Positions 53,151 to 61,212 of a DNA stretch of 64,000 bases are shown here, in pieces (position 1 is the stretch's first letter; every line of letters begins with the position of its first letter). A program made the position numbers and the translations under genes. The stretch spans positions 186,001-250,000 of the forward strand of contig NC_018719.1 of assembly GCF_000303155.1 (NCBI RefSeq), read 5' to 3'. The DNA comes from Candidatus Nitrososphaera gargensis Ga9.2. GTDB taxonomy: Archaea > Thermoproteota > Nitrososphaeria > Nitrososphaerales > Nitrososphaeraceae. The notes under the pieces were generated by a model. It did not search any database, had not been told where the DNA came from, and was given only the letters and a program-made list of their open reading frames with translations.

Positions 53151-53330
53151 ATGGGAGAATACACATCGGCTACTATCTCTGTAAAGAGATACAATGGCTT
53201 GAAACAGGCTGCCGAGAGAGAAGGGAGGTCAATCACGGGCCAGCTTGATTGGATTTTGAAAAATGCAGGCGTGCCCGAGATCGACAACGAACAAACGCAA
53301 ACGGTCAGAGTTGATAGGAGGAAGGCGTAA
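53151..53330 (+). CDS. small ribbon-helix-helix regulator
   Basis: 59 residues. SATISVKRYNGLKQAAEREG, then RSITGQLDWILKNAG, is a compact RHH domain with a strand and two helices. It begins 16 bases after the last TTACTGTA box. It is followed at once by the next gene and the integrase, so it probably controls integration and the early operon. Confidence 0.7.
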   Translation: MGEYTSATISVKRYNGLKQAAEREGRSITGQLDWILKNAGVPEIDNEQTQTVRVDRRKA

Positions 53331-53331
53331 G

Positions 53332-53484
53332 ATGCAGGATCAGAACATGCAATGGAAAGCCATCTGCCAAGTATCTGGTAGGTGTGTCGTTCTAACATCA
53401 CGTCGCGGTATTGCAAAACATCTAAAATTCAAACACGAACTGGAGACAGGACACAAGACCCTTGTCAGAGGAGTGAAGGCGTAA
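53332..53484 (+). CDS. small zinc-finger-like protein
   Basis: 50 residues; the start is 1 base after the RHH stop. CQVSGRCVVLTSRRGIAKHL, then KFKHE, looks like a C2H2 finger with a widened Cys spacing. It ends 1 base before the integrase ATG. Confidence 0.45.
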   Translation: MQDQNMQWKAICQVSGRCVVLTSRRGIAKHLKFKHELETGHKTLVRGVKA

Positions 53485-53485
53485 C

Positions 53486-55045
53486 ATGGCGACCGTCACA
53501 GTTTCCACACCGCCGGCCGCCATGCCAGCGCCCACGCAAACAGAGATCGACGCTGTCAGTGCTACGAGCATGGAGACAACATCGACACCGCAGCGCGCCA
53601 TTACTTCGCAAAAGAAGGTTAAGAAGGTTAGGACAGGCGGGCGCCTTGATGGCGTTAGGAGAAATTACCGCAGCGTCGGCGGCAAGACCTTTGATGACAC
53701 AAACGCAGTAAAGGAACACATTCTACAGCTCATTGAAACCAAGCCACGCACGCCACGGGAACTATGCAAACTGACAGGCTACAGCCGCATGAACATCAAC
53801 CGCTACACTAGCAAACTGGCCAAGGAAGGCAAGATCGAAAAAGACGGCCACATGTGGAAAAAGAAGAACCTGACGGCGGCGCAAGTGGCTCAAGTTCTTG
53901 TAGAAAATCTGAGCGAAGAAGAATTTGGACAACTACCAATATTGAAGCCGTGGATCGAAAAACTGGGCGACAACCCAAGCCGAGGCGAGCGCCGAGAATT
54001 TTCTTGTTTCCGAAATATTTGCCTTGGCATCTATCTTCCGGGTTTCAAGTGCAATCCTGAGAACTGGCAATACAAGGAAACAACCAGAGAATTTGCCGAA
54101 AAATACAAGGCAGCGACTGGCAGGAAAAAGCCACCCTATGGAGTACGACAATCAATCAGAACATTCCTTGGCGTTTGCCTTGGCATCCCGCTGCGTGAGA
54201 ACCCGTTTTTGATACAAATAGGCATCGACGGCGAAAAAGAGAACATTGGCGCCCATGGCGACATCAAAATATCGGAAGAAGACGGCGAACTTGACAAGGC
54301 GATCGAGTATTGTAAATCGTTACCGGAGCCGCTTAACTTGCAGATGCTGGCCCTGCTAGCCTTCAACATGGAAGCAATGCCTAGATCAGAACGTGGTATG
54401 CTCATAGAAGTGGAAGACGTATCTTTTGAAGATCAGGTAATCGAGCAGGCATGGCTCAAAAACTACGCCAAACCTGTCCGTGATCCCGACCAACTACAAA
54501 TGCTTCATGCGCTGGCTTTGGCTTTGCCTGATGGCGTTGTAAGATTCGAGCGCGTCACGCGCAGGATCGCAGTTGTAAAGCACCTTGAAACCAAGACGGG
54601 CGACGAATGGGAAACCTACATCATTACCCCGGCGCTAGTGCAAGCAGCTGAAACATGGATCGAACAGAGAAGAAATGCGCCCGGCGTAAGCTGGATTGAC
54701 AGCGAAGGCAACAGGCATGAGGGCTACAGATACGTTTTCTATGACGGCCACGACATCAATCCGGACGAAACACAAGAGGGCGGAATACTAGAACAGGTCA
54801 ACGCTCAATACAATTTTCGCGAAAACCTCCGGGCACTATATCGCCACCTTGGCAAGACTGACGCATATATGTTCAAGCAACCACTATACACGCTCAGGCA
54901 TTGCGGCGCCCAGCTGATGCTGGAGCGGAGCGACTATGATTATGATTATGTCGCAGAGCACGGATGGAACGACACTGCTACACTGAGGACATGGTACGGT
55001 CACAGAGGTAAGGCGTCGCTAAAGGACAAACTGCTTCATAGGTGA
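53486..55045 (+). CDS. int: tyrosine recombinase/integrase with N-terminal HTH
   Basis: 519 residues. A low-complexity start (~45 residues), then a winged helix (TPRELCKLTGYSRMNINRYT), FGQLPILKPWIEKLGDNPSR, a SAM-like domain and the catalytic domain: NMEAMPRSERGML (first Arg), YTLRHCGAQLMLERS (His-x-x-Arg variant with R-H) and TLRTWYGHRG (nucleophile Tyr). The architecture equals that of the broken integrase at 46.6-47.9 kb. It would insert the element by site-specific recombination. Intact frame. Confidence 0.85.
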   Translation: MATVTVSTPPAAMPAPTQTEIDAVSATSMETTSTPQRAITSQKKVKKVRTGGRLDGVRRNYRSVGGKTFDDTNAVKEHILQLIETKPRTPRELCKLTGYSRMNINRYTSKLAKEGKIEKDGHMWKKKNLTAAQVAQVLVENLSEEEFGQLPILKPWIEKLGDNPSRGERREFSCFRNICLGIYLPGFKCNPENWQYKETTREFAEKYKAATGRKKPPYGVRQSIRTFLGVCLGIPLRENPFLIQIGIDGEKENIGAHGDIKISEEDGELDKAIEYCKSLPEPLNLQMLALLAFNMEAMPRSERGMLIEVEDVSFEDQVIEQAWLKNYAKPVRDPDQLQMLHALALALPDGVVRFERVTRRIAVVKHLETKTGDEWETYIITPALVQAAETWIEQRRNAPGVSWIDSEGNRHEGYRYVFYDGHDINPDETQEGGILEQVNAQYNFRENLRALYRHLGKTDAYMFKQPLYTLRHCGAQLMLERSDYDYDYVAEHGWNDTATLRTWYGHRGKASLKDKLLHR

Positions 55046-55052
55046 TCAGCTC

Positions 55053-55850
55053 ATGGCACGAGCATTTTCCATTAGAATCGGTGACGCATTCGCTGACTTT
55101 TTGGAGACACTGGGAGACAAAAGGAAAGCGATAGAAAACGCACTTGATCTCAAAAGAAAATTCGACGCCGGTCAGCTCGTCGAAGTCAACACGCTACTAA
55201 AAGGCCAAGAATCTGACGCCTGCATTTTTGGACTAAAAGACGTTGATCCGCTGTCCAATGTTGCAGATACCAACTGCCCCATAAAAAAAATCTACCCTGC
55301 ATTGAAAAAGGCCGAAAACGGCGAAGAGCTGGCAAAGTTCTGCGCTAAATGTCCTTGGCGTGACCACGATAAAGTGGTTTACAAACTAAAGACCCGCTAC
55401 ACTAACCTATTCAGAGAAGCACTCGAAAATGCAGAAGTTCAAACAATCGTAAGCGTGCCGACCACTGACACGCCACAGGAACGACATGAAGCGGCTACTA
55501 CTACAATGGTGAAAGCAACAACTCGTGTCAGCGCCAAAAAAGAAGGCTGGCAATCGACTTGTTATCGCTGCGGGCAAACTGTTTACTATCACAAGAGCGT
55601 GAAAAGTTCAAGTGGCAAACACATTCCGCTGGATAACTTGGAAGAACGCAAAACCCATGATTGCCCTAACTATGAGCCAAAACTGCGAACACAAGCGCCA
55701 GTATCGACAACAAGGCAAGAGAAGCGGTGGGAACCCCGGTATTGTGATTGTGGCATAAAGTACACTGACAAATCAGAGATGGCCGCACACGTCAAGACAG
55801 TTCACAATCGCAATCTGACGCCATATGAAGCGCAGGAGGAGCAGGCATGA
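55053..55850 (+). CDS. multi-zinc-finger protein
   Basis: 265 residues. N-terminal Cys set (DACIFG, TNCPIKKIY, FCAKCPWRDHD) may bind a metal or Fe-S cluster. The middle finger is CYRCGQTVYYHKSV ... HDCPNY; the C-terminal C2H2 finger is CDCGIKYTDKSEMAAHVKTV plus H. Probably a DNA-binding or adaptor protein of the element. Overlaps the next gene by 4 bases. Confidence 0.6.
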   Translation: MARAFSIRIGDAFADFLETLGDKRKAIENALDLKRKFDAGQLVEVNTLLKGQESDACIFGLKDVDPLSNVADTNCPIKKIYPALKKAENGEELAKFCAKCPWRDHDKVVYKLKTRYTNLFREALENAEVQTIVSVPTTDTPQERHEAATTTMVKATTRVSAKKEGWQSTCYRCGQTVYYHKSVKSSSGKHIPLDNLEERKTHDCPNYEPKLRTQAPVSTTRQEKRWEPRYCDCGIKYTDKSEMAAHVKTVHNRNLTPYEAQEEQA

Positions 55851-56269
55851 TCAAACTGCTAACACTGAAAGATATAGCGCCAAAATGGGCGCATCGGCTC
55901 AGAAAGAAGGCAGAGCCACGCATCATAGCCGAAAACAAAGAGCTGATCTATGACTATCAAACTTGCATAGTTACAGAAGCGCACGGCGGCAAACACCCAT
56001 ACAAAACGCCTAACGGCAAGATATGTGCGGAATGCACCGAAGCGGCGGGCTTGCTGTCTTACTACTATCGCAAGCGCGACCATGAAGAATTTGAAATCAC
56101 GCTCAAGCGCTGGATTCTACACTGGAACGCAAGGCACGCCGGCAAGGAATACCGCAAAGCGGTAGCAGACTGGATGATAAAGCACTTCAAACTTGAGGAC
56201 GTGCTAAACGTTCAGCGCTACGTCGATCCAATAATCGAGCAGTTCTACCAAAGGAGGCCGCTTAATTGA
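55847..56269 (+). CDS. hypothetical element protein
   Basis: 140 residues, basic and helical. A CIVTEAHGGKHPYKTPNGKI then CAECTEA stretch may be a Cys4/His zinc site. No known fold recognised. ATGA overlaps on both sides place it in the polycistron. Confidence 0.5.
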   Translation: MIKLLTLKDIAPKWAHRLRKKAEPRIIAENKELIYDYQTCIVTEAHGGKHPYKTPNGKICAECTEAAGLLSYYYRKRDHEEFEITLKRWILHWNARHAGKEYRKAVADWMIKHFKLEDVLNVQRYVDPIIEQFYQRRPLN

Positions 56270-56460
56270 GTCAGCAGCACGGCATACTCCACAAAGAGCG
56301 CAGATACTATAGCATCCTTGACGATTGCCCGGCTTGTGGTGCAAACAGGCTAAAAGACAACAGTCAAGGGCTCAACGACAAGGGCAAGGGCGACAATCGG
56401 ATCGTTTACTGTAGAACGTGCGGTTGGGTTCAGACAAGGAGGGCGGTTGCCGTAACATGA
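56266..56460 (+). CDS. small zinc-ribbon protein
   Basis: 64 residues from a TTG overlapping the previous stop. CPACGANRLKDN and YCRTCGWVQTRR form a canonical zinc ribbon (C-x2-C-x~28-C-x2-C). Confidence 0.6.
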   Translation: MSQQHGILHKERRYYSILDDCPACGANRLKDNSQGLNDKGKGDNRIVYCRTCGWVQTRRAVAVT

Positions 56461-56627
56461 CCGCTGAATTACAAACAATCGGCTGCCGTGTCTGCACCGA
56501 AGAATACTTGCAAAAATACCCGCTTGCAAGGGCAGGATGGCCGCTCTACGAACAAAGCGAATTGACGCCATGTCGCCGCTGTCATTTTTGGCTTTGCAAA
56601 AAGCACCAAGGAGGGCCAGTGAGTTGA
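56457..56627 (+). CDS. small zinc-binding protein
   Basis: 56 residues from the ATG overlapping the previous stop (ATGA). CRVC at 10-13 and CRRCHFWLCKKH at 39-50 suggest a RING/LIM-like or treble-clef site. Confidence 0.5.
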   Translation: MTAELQTIGCRVCTEEYLQKYPLARAGWPLYEQSELTPCRRCHFWLCKKHQGGPVS

Positions 56628-56628
56628 C

Positions 56629-56892
56629 ATGCCAAAAAGAAAAACCGGGATCGGCTTTAACCCCAGCTACAGCCCGACAGTGGCAGAGCTGCACCCTGCT
56701 AACGAAAAATGCGCCGGTTGCGGCTGTCCAAATTCGGCACACGGCCACAGGATCGGAAAGTGCTACAATCGAAAGTATGTTGCTGAGGGAAATAGCACTT
56801 TCGAGATTACTTGCAACTGCCTTCAATTCCGACCTACGGAGCTGGTGAAAATTGAGCCAAGAAATACCAATAGAAATAGGCGTAATTTGTAA
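56629..56892 (+). CDS. small Cys-rich protein
   Basis: 87 residues. CAGCGCPNSAHGHRIGKCYN and CNCLQF form a compact Cys/His cluster, probably zinc. The Arg-rich tail (RNTNRNRRN) may touch nucleic acid. Its end overlaps the next gene by 41 bases. Confidence 0.5.
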   Translation: MPKRKTGIGFNPSYSPTVAELHPANEKCAGCGCPNSAHGHRIGKCYNRKYVAEGNSTFEITCNCLQFRPTELVKIEPRNTNRNRRNL

Positions 56893-57028
56893 GTGCGGCC
56901 AAGCCTTCAAGCATGTGCTCAATTTCGTCAACCATGCCAAGAAGTGTGACAAATTCGCCAAGACGGACAGCGGTTTGAAGCGGATCGCAGAGCAATTGCT
57001 ATCACTGAAGGAGGGATCGCTTGCTTGA
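56852..57028 (+). CDS. small C2H-C zinc-finger protein
   Basis: 58 residues from a TTG at 56852. CKCGQAFKHVLNFVNHAKKC is a C-x-C ... H-x4-C finger. It overlaps its neighbours on both sides, consistent with translational coupling. Weaker support because of the TTG start and overlap. Confidence 0.45.
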   Translation: MSQEIPIEIGVICKCGQAFKHVLNFVNHAKKCDKFAKTDSGLKRIAEQLLSLKEGSLA

Positions 57029-57207
57029 CTGATTCATTGACAGGGCTACAAACCGTTTATGATCTGTTCTACAGGGCTGGCTACTATTGCCAGTTTTGTG
57101 GAGCGTTCAGAACGCAGAAAAATGCCATGATTAAACACATCAAGAGCTGGCATAGCGAAGCGGTCAGACGGCAAGTCGAAAAAATGCAATCGGAGGATCA
57201 GGCATGA
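57025..57207 (+). CDS. small C2H2 zinc-finger protein
   Basis: 60 residues from a TTG overlapping the previous stop (TTGA). CQFCGAFRTQKNAMIKHIKS followed by WH is a textbook C2H2 finger. Confidence 0.6.
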   Translation: MTDSLTGLQTVYDLFYRAGYYCQFCGAFRTQKNAMIKHIKSWHSEAVRRQVEKMQSEDQA

Positions 57208-57317
57208 AACTCAATCGTGCAAACACTGTTACGAACAAGATGCTATACTACGGACAAGACCCGCTAAAGTGGATTTGGCTCTGGCTGAATCATCCAAAGT
57301 GGACGAGGGCGAATTAG
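57204..57317 (+). CDS. very short basic protein
   Basis: 37 residues from an ATGA overlap. WIWLWLNHPKWTRAN is Trp-rich. It fits the gene spacing exactly (next ATG follows the stop directly), which is the main support. Confidence 0.35.
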   Translation: MKLNRANTVTNKMLYYGQDPLKWIWLWLNHPKWTRAN

Positions 57318-57515
57318 ATGAGCGGGAATAATGCCAGTAGTTGCGACCGCTGCTTAGAGCCATCGACAATAAAATACAGCTATGGCCTACGATGCACAAA
57401 ACACGGACTCGAAGAAATAGCCGACTTGCTACGACATCTAAAACGAGAGGGCAAAATCGATGATGAAGGACTAGGCTGGCTTATGGAAGTTTGCCGGAGG
57501 TTGATCAGTCCTTGA
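57318..57515 (+). CDS. small Cys/His zinc protein
   Basis: 65 residues. CDRCLEPSTIKYSYGLRCTK, then H, gives a C-x2-C ... C-x2-H site, followed by a helical tail. Overlaps the next start (TTGA). Confidence 0.5.
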   Translation: MSGNNASSCDRCLEPSTIKYSYGLRCTKHGLEEIADLLRHLKREGKIDDEGLGWLMEVCRRLISP

Positions 57516-57817
57516 GCAAGCGCTATCAAGGGATCGGTTGGCGGCCATGCCCTGTATGCGGTAAGCAGGGCTATGCCTACAAAATGGACGGCCATTTTGA
57601 GCTCAAGCATCCGGCATCAATTCAAGATAGCCAGCAAATGACATTCACCGATTCAAGCCTTGCAATGCAACCAAAAGCGAAACAAAAAACCTGCTACGTG
57701 AGAAAAGGAACAAAGCGATTTTCTAAAGTGCCCTATGGCATCTATGCCAAGCGCATCAAAAGTAGTATACCGAGTATACCAACCGACAGGATCGCAGTAT
57801 TCCCCGGTGCAATCTAG
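57512..57817 (+). CDS. C2H2-like zinc-finger protein with basic tail
   Basis: 101 residues from the TTG at 57512. CPVCGKQGYAYKMDGHFELK then H is a C2H2 finger; the C-terminal half is Lys/Arg-rich. Last of the zinc-finger run before the methyltransferase. Confidence 0.5.
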   Translation: MSKRYQGIGWRPCPVCGKQGYAYKMDGHFELKHPASIQDSQQMTFTDSSLAMQPKAKQKTCYVRKGTKRFSKVPYGIYAKRIKSSIPSIPTDRIAVFPGAI

Positions 57818-57819
57818 TC

Positions 57820-58539
57820 ATGAGCTACAGCGGATTTTTCAGTATCAACAATTCGCTAGATGATACAACAAAAGCCTTGCTCAAATTCTATCTACCGGAC
57901 GGCGGCGTGATTTACGATCCTACTTGCGGAGAAAAAAATTATCAATTCTCATGGCTGAAAAAATCAAGTACCATAGCCCTTGACTACTATTGCAATATCA
58001 CCGGGCGCCGGGGCAAGGCCGTGCTACAGCAACAGGCAAAAGAGCACTATCGCTATATCTGCTCCGATCTCAAGCCTACGGGCGACTTTATCGCAAACGT
58101 CAGTCACTTGCCATTGAAAAATAAATGCGCTGATGCAACTTGGTATGATCCGCCTTTTGCTCCTACTCGTGACAGCAAAGACCCGCGAGCGAAGGCTTTT
58201 GGAGTTAACGAGAACAGGACGCCAAAGCAAATAAAGGAATTTTACAGTGCTGACATTTTGAAGGAACTAGCAAGGGTTACAAAGAAATTCATTTTTGTGA
58301 GGGGGCAAGACATCTATTTTCCGCCAAACACTACAAATTTTTACCCGTTCTATGAGATGGCCTTGCACAGCGTAAAGAAGGTGAAAGAACTTGAGAAAAA
58401 GCCAATAGCTGAATATACGCTCCGATACAATCACGGGAAATTGCCTTTATTCAGATACCGGTTAAGAAATGTCCAGCGCCCAATAATCACATACAGCAAG
58501 ATCGCAGTTTTGAAAGTAAAGGAGGGCGCCATCGCTTGA
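57820..58539 (+). CDS. SAM-dependent DNA methyltransferase-like protein
   Basis: 239 residues. Motif I-like VIYDPTCGEKNYQFSW (DPTCG, SAM loop), DYYCNIT (acid after strand 2) and motif IV ATWYDPPFAPTRD (DPPF, as in N6-adenine and some N4-cytosine methylases). No target-recognition domain beyond ~80 residues and no restriction gene nearby, so it is likely an orphan viral methylase that protects or marks its own DNA. Confidence 0.7.
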   Translation: MSYSGFFSINNSLDDTTKALLKFYLPDGGVIYDPTCGEKNYQFSWLKKSSTIALDYYCNITGRRGKAVLQQQAKEHYRYICSDLKPTGDFIANVSHLPLKNKCADATWYDPPFAPTRDSKDPRAKAFGVNENRTPKQIKEFYSADILKELARVTKKFIFVRGQDIYFPPNTTNFYPFYEMALHSVKKVKELEKKPIAEYTLRYNHGKLPLFRYRLRNVQRPIITYSKIAVLKVKEGAIA

Positions 58540-58639
58540 AGCATGTTTGCTCCGGCATCAAGCACAAGCATAAAGGCGCTCTCAGACAGACAAGGCACCC
58601 ATACTATATTTATGAAAATTGGTGCGAGACATGCCATTA

Positions 58640-59970
58640 TCAGTACCTGGCAATTAGCCACCATCAATTATAACTGACCTGCTGTTTTTGATCTGTACCG
58701 AGTACACCGCGCCGTATTTCTGCTCCAGTCCCAGCCGCAGAAAAAGCAGCATATGAAAGTACGTAAATTCTGCATCGTATCTTCTCCCGTACCTTCCGCG
58801 CGTCGCCTTGCTGAGGTACTGCCACTTGATGTACACCCACTCATTCTGTATAACAAGCGATGCCAGAACATAGAGGAAGCGCAGTGCTGGACTCCTGGAT
58901 GACGTCCTGGCCCTGCTCTTTCCCATCGCCCTGTATGACGATTCTATGCCAAATCTCCTCCGGTACTCGTCAAACATCCGCCCTACCGGGATATTGACAA
59001 GGCCTGCGGCATAGTACATGTACTGGACGCCGCGTTTCTTCCTGTACCTTTTCTTCCGGTATTTGGCAACGGCATACAGCCTGAATGTGCATTTCTCGCC
59101 GGTGGCAGAATCTGTCATTTCGCAGTCCGGTACGACGAAACTATCCCTTCTTTTCCGGGTCAGTCTGGATAACGTGCCGCCTTTCCTGCCTCTTGGAAAA
59201 GCGGCTATGATGTACGGGATACGCATGGAATTGAGGTAGCTCATTACAGCTGCTGTAAAGAACCCCTTGTCAAGGAACAGGCATTTTATCACGATGCTCG
59301 CCTTCTGTACCTCTGCAAGCAGGTACCTGACTACTCCAACCAGTGCTTCCCCCTCCCGGATGTACCTGGTGGCCAAGGTGAACCTCCTTCCATGGAGCAT
59401 CACGTAGGCGCTGGCGTACGTGAAAAAGTGGGTCGTGCCGCTCCTGGCCCTGCCGCGTCTGACATCCCCCTCATTCTCAGGCTCGCCGTGGTAGGGAACG
59501 TCTGTCATGTCGATGGCTATGTCGACAGCTCGATTGTGCAGGGTCTCCGCCACCCTTTTCTGCAGCAGCCTGTTGGCGGCCGACTGAATCCACGAAATGT
59601 CAATCTTGGACACGTGGTACTGGACATCCCTCCTGGACGGGGTGCTGGCCAGAGTACAGCAGGCTTGTGTTATGGATGTCCCACCGGTACAGGCATAGAC
59701 CACAGAATTTGCTATATCGACTACTGAATACCGCCTTTTTCTGAAATCGGCTGGCCTGAAGACTGGCAGCAGTACGTTTACTGCATTACCAAGTACTCTC
59801 TCATGTGTCAAAAAATGTTTGTCGGTAGGTTCTTGGGTAAATGTACCGCACTGGATTGGCAGGGTTCTCACAAACCATGCGTCTCTGGTGGCAGCTTTAG
59901 CTGTTGCCAGGGACGCCCTTCAACAATCGACTAAAAAGCTGCTCACAAACTCGTTATTGCCAAGTACTGA
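58640..59970 (-). mobile_element. insertion sequence, copy 2 (1331 bp)
   Basis: Same ends and length as copy 1 (11399-12729). All open frames on both strands translate identically, so the copies are probably identical in sequence. The target duplication is TTA. Being inside the virus-like element, it shows transfer between chromosome and provirus in this cell line. Confidence 0.92.
58654..59871 (-). CDS. DDE transposase, copy 2
   Basis: 405 residues, identical to the transposase at 11413-12630, with the same IDMTDVPY, FLDKGFF and YRRRFGIESSYR landmarks. Intact, so the element may still be mobile. Confidence 0.85.
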   Translation of the reverse strand: MRTLPIQCGTFTQEPTDKHFLTHERVLGNAVNVLLPVFRPADFRKRRYSVVDIANSVVYACTGGTSITQACCTLASTPSRRDVQYHVSKIDISWIQSAANRLLQKRVAETLHNRAVDIAIDMTDVPYHGEPENEGDVRRGRARSGTTHFFTYASAYVMLHGRRFTLATRYIREGEALVGVVRYLLAEVQKASIVIKCLFLDKGFFTAAVMSYLNSMRIPYIIAAFPRGRKGGTLSRLTRKRRDSFVVPDCEMTDSATGEKCTFRLYAVAKYRKKRYRKKRGVQYMYYAAGLVNIPVGRMFDEYRRRFGIESSYRAMGKSRARTSSRSPALRFLYVLASLVIQNEWVYIKWQYLSKATRGRYGRRYDAEFTYFHMLLFLRLGLEQKYGAVYSVQIKNSRSVIIDGG

Positions 59971-60098
59971 TTATGCCTATCAAAAGAAGTTCAGGGTATG
60001 CCCTTGCTGTAAGCGCCTATTGAGAACAAAATCAAGAGACAAGCCAAAAGCACACACCCCCGCTTTATCCTTTTAAAATCAGGATCGTTTTATTTTTG

Positions 60099-60719
60099 AT
60101 GTTTGAAGCATTATTTTTGCAACAAGCACCGACCGGCGAAAGTCTGACAGCGATTATTTTAGGCGCCATCGCCACGCTGATCCCGACGATTAGCATAATT
60201 TTGAAGCAATGGAGCAACGGCAAATTTACGAGCCAGCAACTTGCAGAAAAAGGCCTAGAGCTGCAAGGTGCCATAGCATCAGAACAAACACAGCGCAGGG
60301 CCAGCGAAAGACTATCTTGCATAGTGGCACAACTGATCATAGCAAACAACGACGGAAGGATCGACCAGCGAGAATTTGATCATATCATAGGGCTTGCAAG
60401 GGCGGCCCTTGTTGAAACTAGCAGAGAAGCAGGGCTTGACATCACCGAGATCGTGACAGCGGCCGAAAAACTGCTAGCCAAGCCCGGCAGCGGCCAACCG
60501 ATCGACATAAAGTCAATCCCATACTACAGCCCGACAGGAACCCCGATGCTAAAGCCGGAAGAGCTGTTGCAGGGCTTTGATCTTGACGCCATAAGGCAGG
60601 CACCAGCACCGACGCAAATACCGGGTGCCGATAAAATGAACTTGCCACAATTCCAAGCGGCCTTTAGAGTATGGAGCGAGGCACACGGATTCAAACCTAT
60701 GACGCCGGTTGAGTCTTGA
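60099..60719 (+). CDS. virion-cassette protein with N-terminal membrane helix
   Basis: About 206 residues from the ATG at 60099 (a TTATTTTTG-rich start region and a TTTTAAAAT TATA lie upstream). One helix (LTAIILGAIATLIPTISIIL) is followed by a long helical region (EKGLELQGAIASEQTQRRAS) and a Pro-rich C-terminal part. It could be a minor membrane or spike-associated virion protein; no homologue recognised. First gene after the IS-disrupted zinc ribbon. Confidence 0.5.
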   Translation: MFEALFLQQAPTGESLTAIILGAIATLIPTISIILKQWSNGKFTSQQLAEKGLELQGAIASEQTQRRASERLSCIVAQLIIANNDGRIDQREFDHIIGLARAALVETSREAGLDITEIVTAAEKLLAKPGSGQPIDIKSIPYYSPTGTPMLKPEELLQGFDLDAIRQAPAPTQIPGADKMNLPQFQAAFRVWSEAHGFKPMTPVES

Positions 60720-60787
60720 CAGGCTCAACCCCCCTTATTTTTGCCAAGTTAGGGTTATCTTTTTAAATTCGCGACTGTCTTAACCTC

Positions 60788-61015
60788 ATGCCAACCAGCA
60801 TTTTAGTGCAAATAGAAATACCGACGGAACGCAACATTACGGACGTAACCAGTGAAGCCGTGCGAGACACGATAGCAAACCTGTTTCCATACGATCCGAG
60901 GTTTGACCAGTTAATAAAGTCAGGCGCAAAGGTTGAGATCACTTTAAAGCAACCACTGGCAGAAAAGGCCCCGGTGCCAGCTCAACCGGTCAAGGCAGAG
61001 AGCCCAAAACCTTAA
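60788..61015 (+). CDS. small beta-rich protein, paralogue a
   Basis: 75 residues: ILVQIEIPTERNITDVTSEA, then GAKVEITLKQP and a Pro/Ala-rich tail. The following gene has the same plan (strand - IP/FP - helix - GA-VEIT), so they look like tandem duplicates. Role unknown; possibly small virion or assembly factors. TATA-like TTTTTAAATTC lies 25 bases upstream. Confidence 0.45.
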   Translation: MPTSILVQIEIPTERNITDVTSEAVRDTIANLFPYDPRFDQLIKSGAKVEITLKQPLAEKAPVPAQPVKAESPKP

Positions 61016-61030
61016 AGCAAGTGATCCACC

Positions 61031-61207
61031 ATGCAATACCTTATTTTTACGGCAACATTCCCGCTCGAAGGCAAGAAAATCAGTGGCGACCACGTTAAGC
61101 AACTGGCTGAAATATTTAGGCAGCAATTTGCAAGCATGGGCGCAGAAGTGGAAATAACCGTGCAAAGTGATCCCGTTGAACAACCGCCAACCACAGAATT
61201 AGGTTAA
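61031..61207 (+). CDS. small beta-rich protein, paralogue b
   Basis: 58 residues: YLIFTATFPLEGKKISGDHV, AEIFRQQFASMGAEVEITVQ, ending PPTTELG. It aligns by eye with the preceding 75-residue protein over ~45 residues. It starts 15 bases after that gene with its own AAGTGAT ribosome region. Confidence 0.45.
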   Translation: MQYLIFTATFPLEGKKISGDHVKQLAEIFRQQFASMGAEVEITVQSDPVEQPPTTELG

Positions 61208-61212
61208 AGACC

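Larger units (their letters stand above)
58536..60076 (+). pseudogene. zinc-ribbon gene split by IS copy 2
   Basis: The TTG at 58536 (overlapping the methylase stop) encodes VCSGIKHKHKGALRQTRHPY, YIYENWCETCH, then the IS interrupts. Joining 58639 to 59974 (one TTA kept) restores YAYQKKFRVCPCCKRLLRTK to the TAA at 60076: about 68 residues with CETC and CPCC, a zinc ribbon. The same family occurs in archaeal genomes as a small 'YENWCExC...RVCPCC' protein (from memory). Confidence 0.8.
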
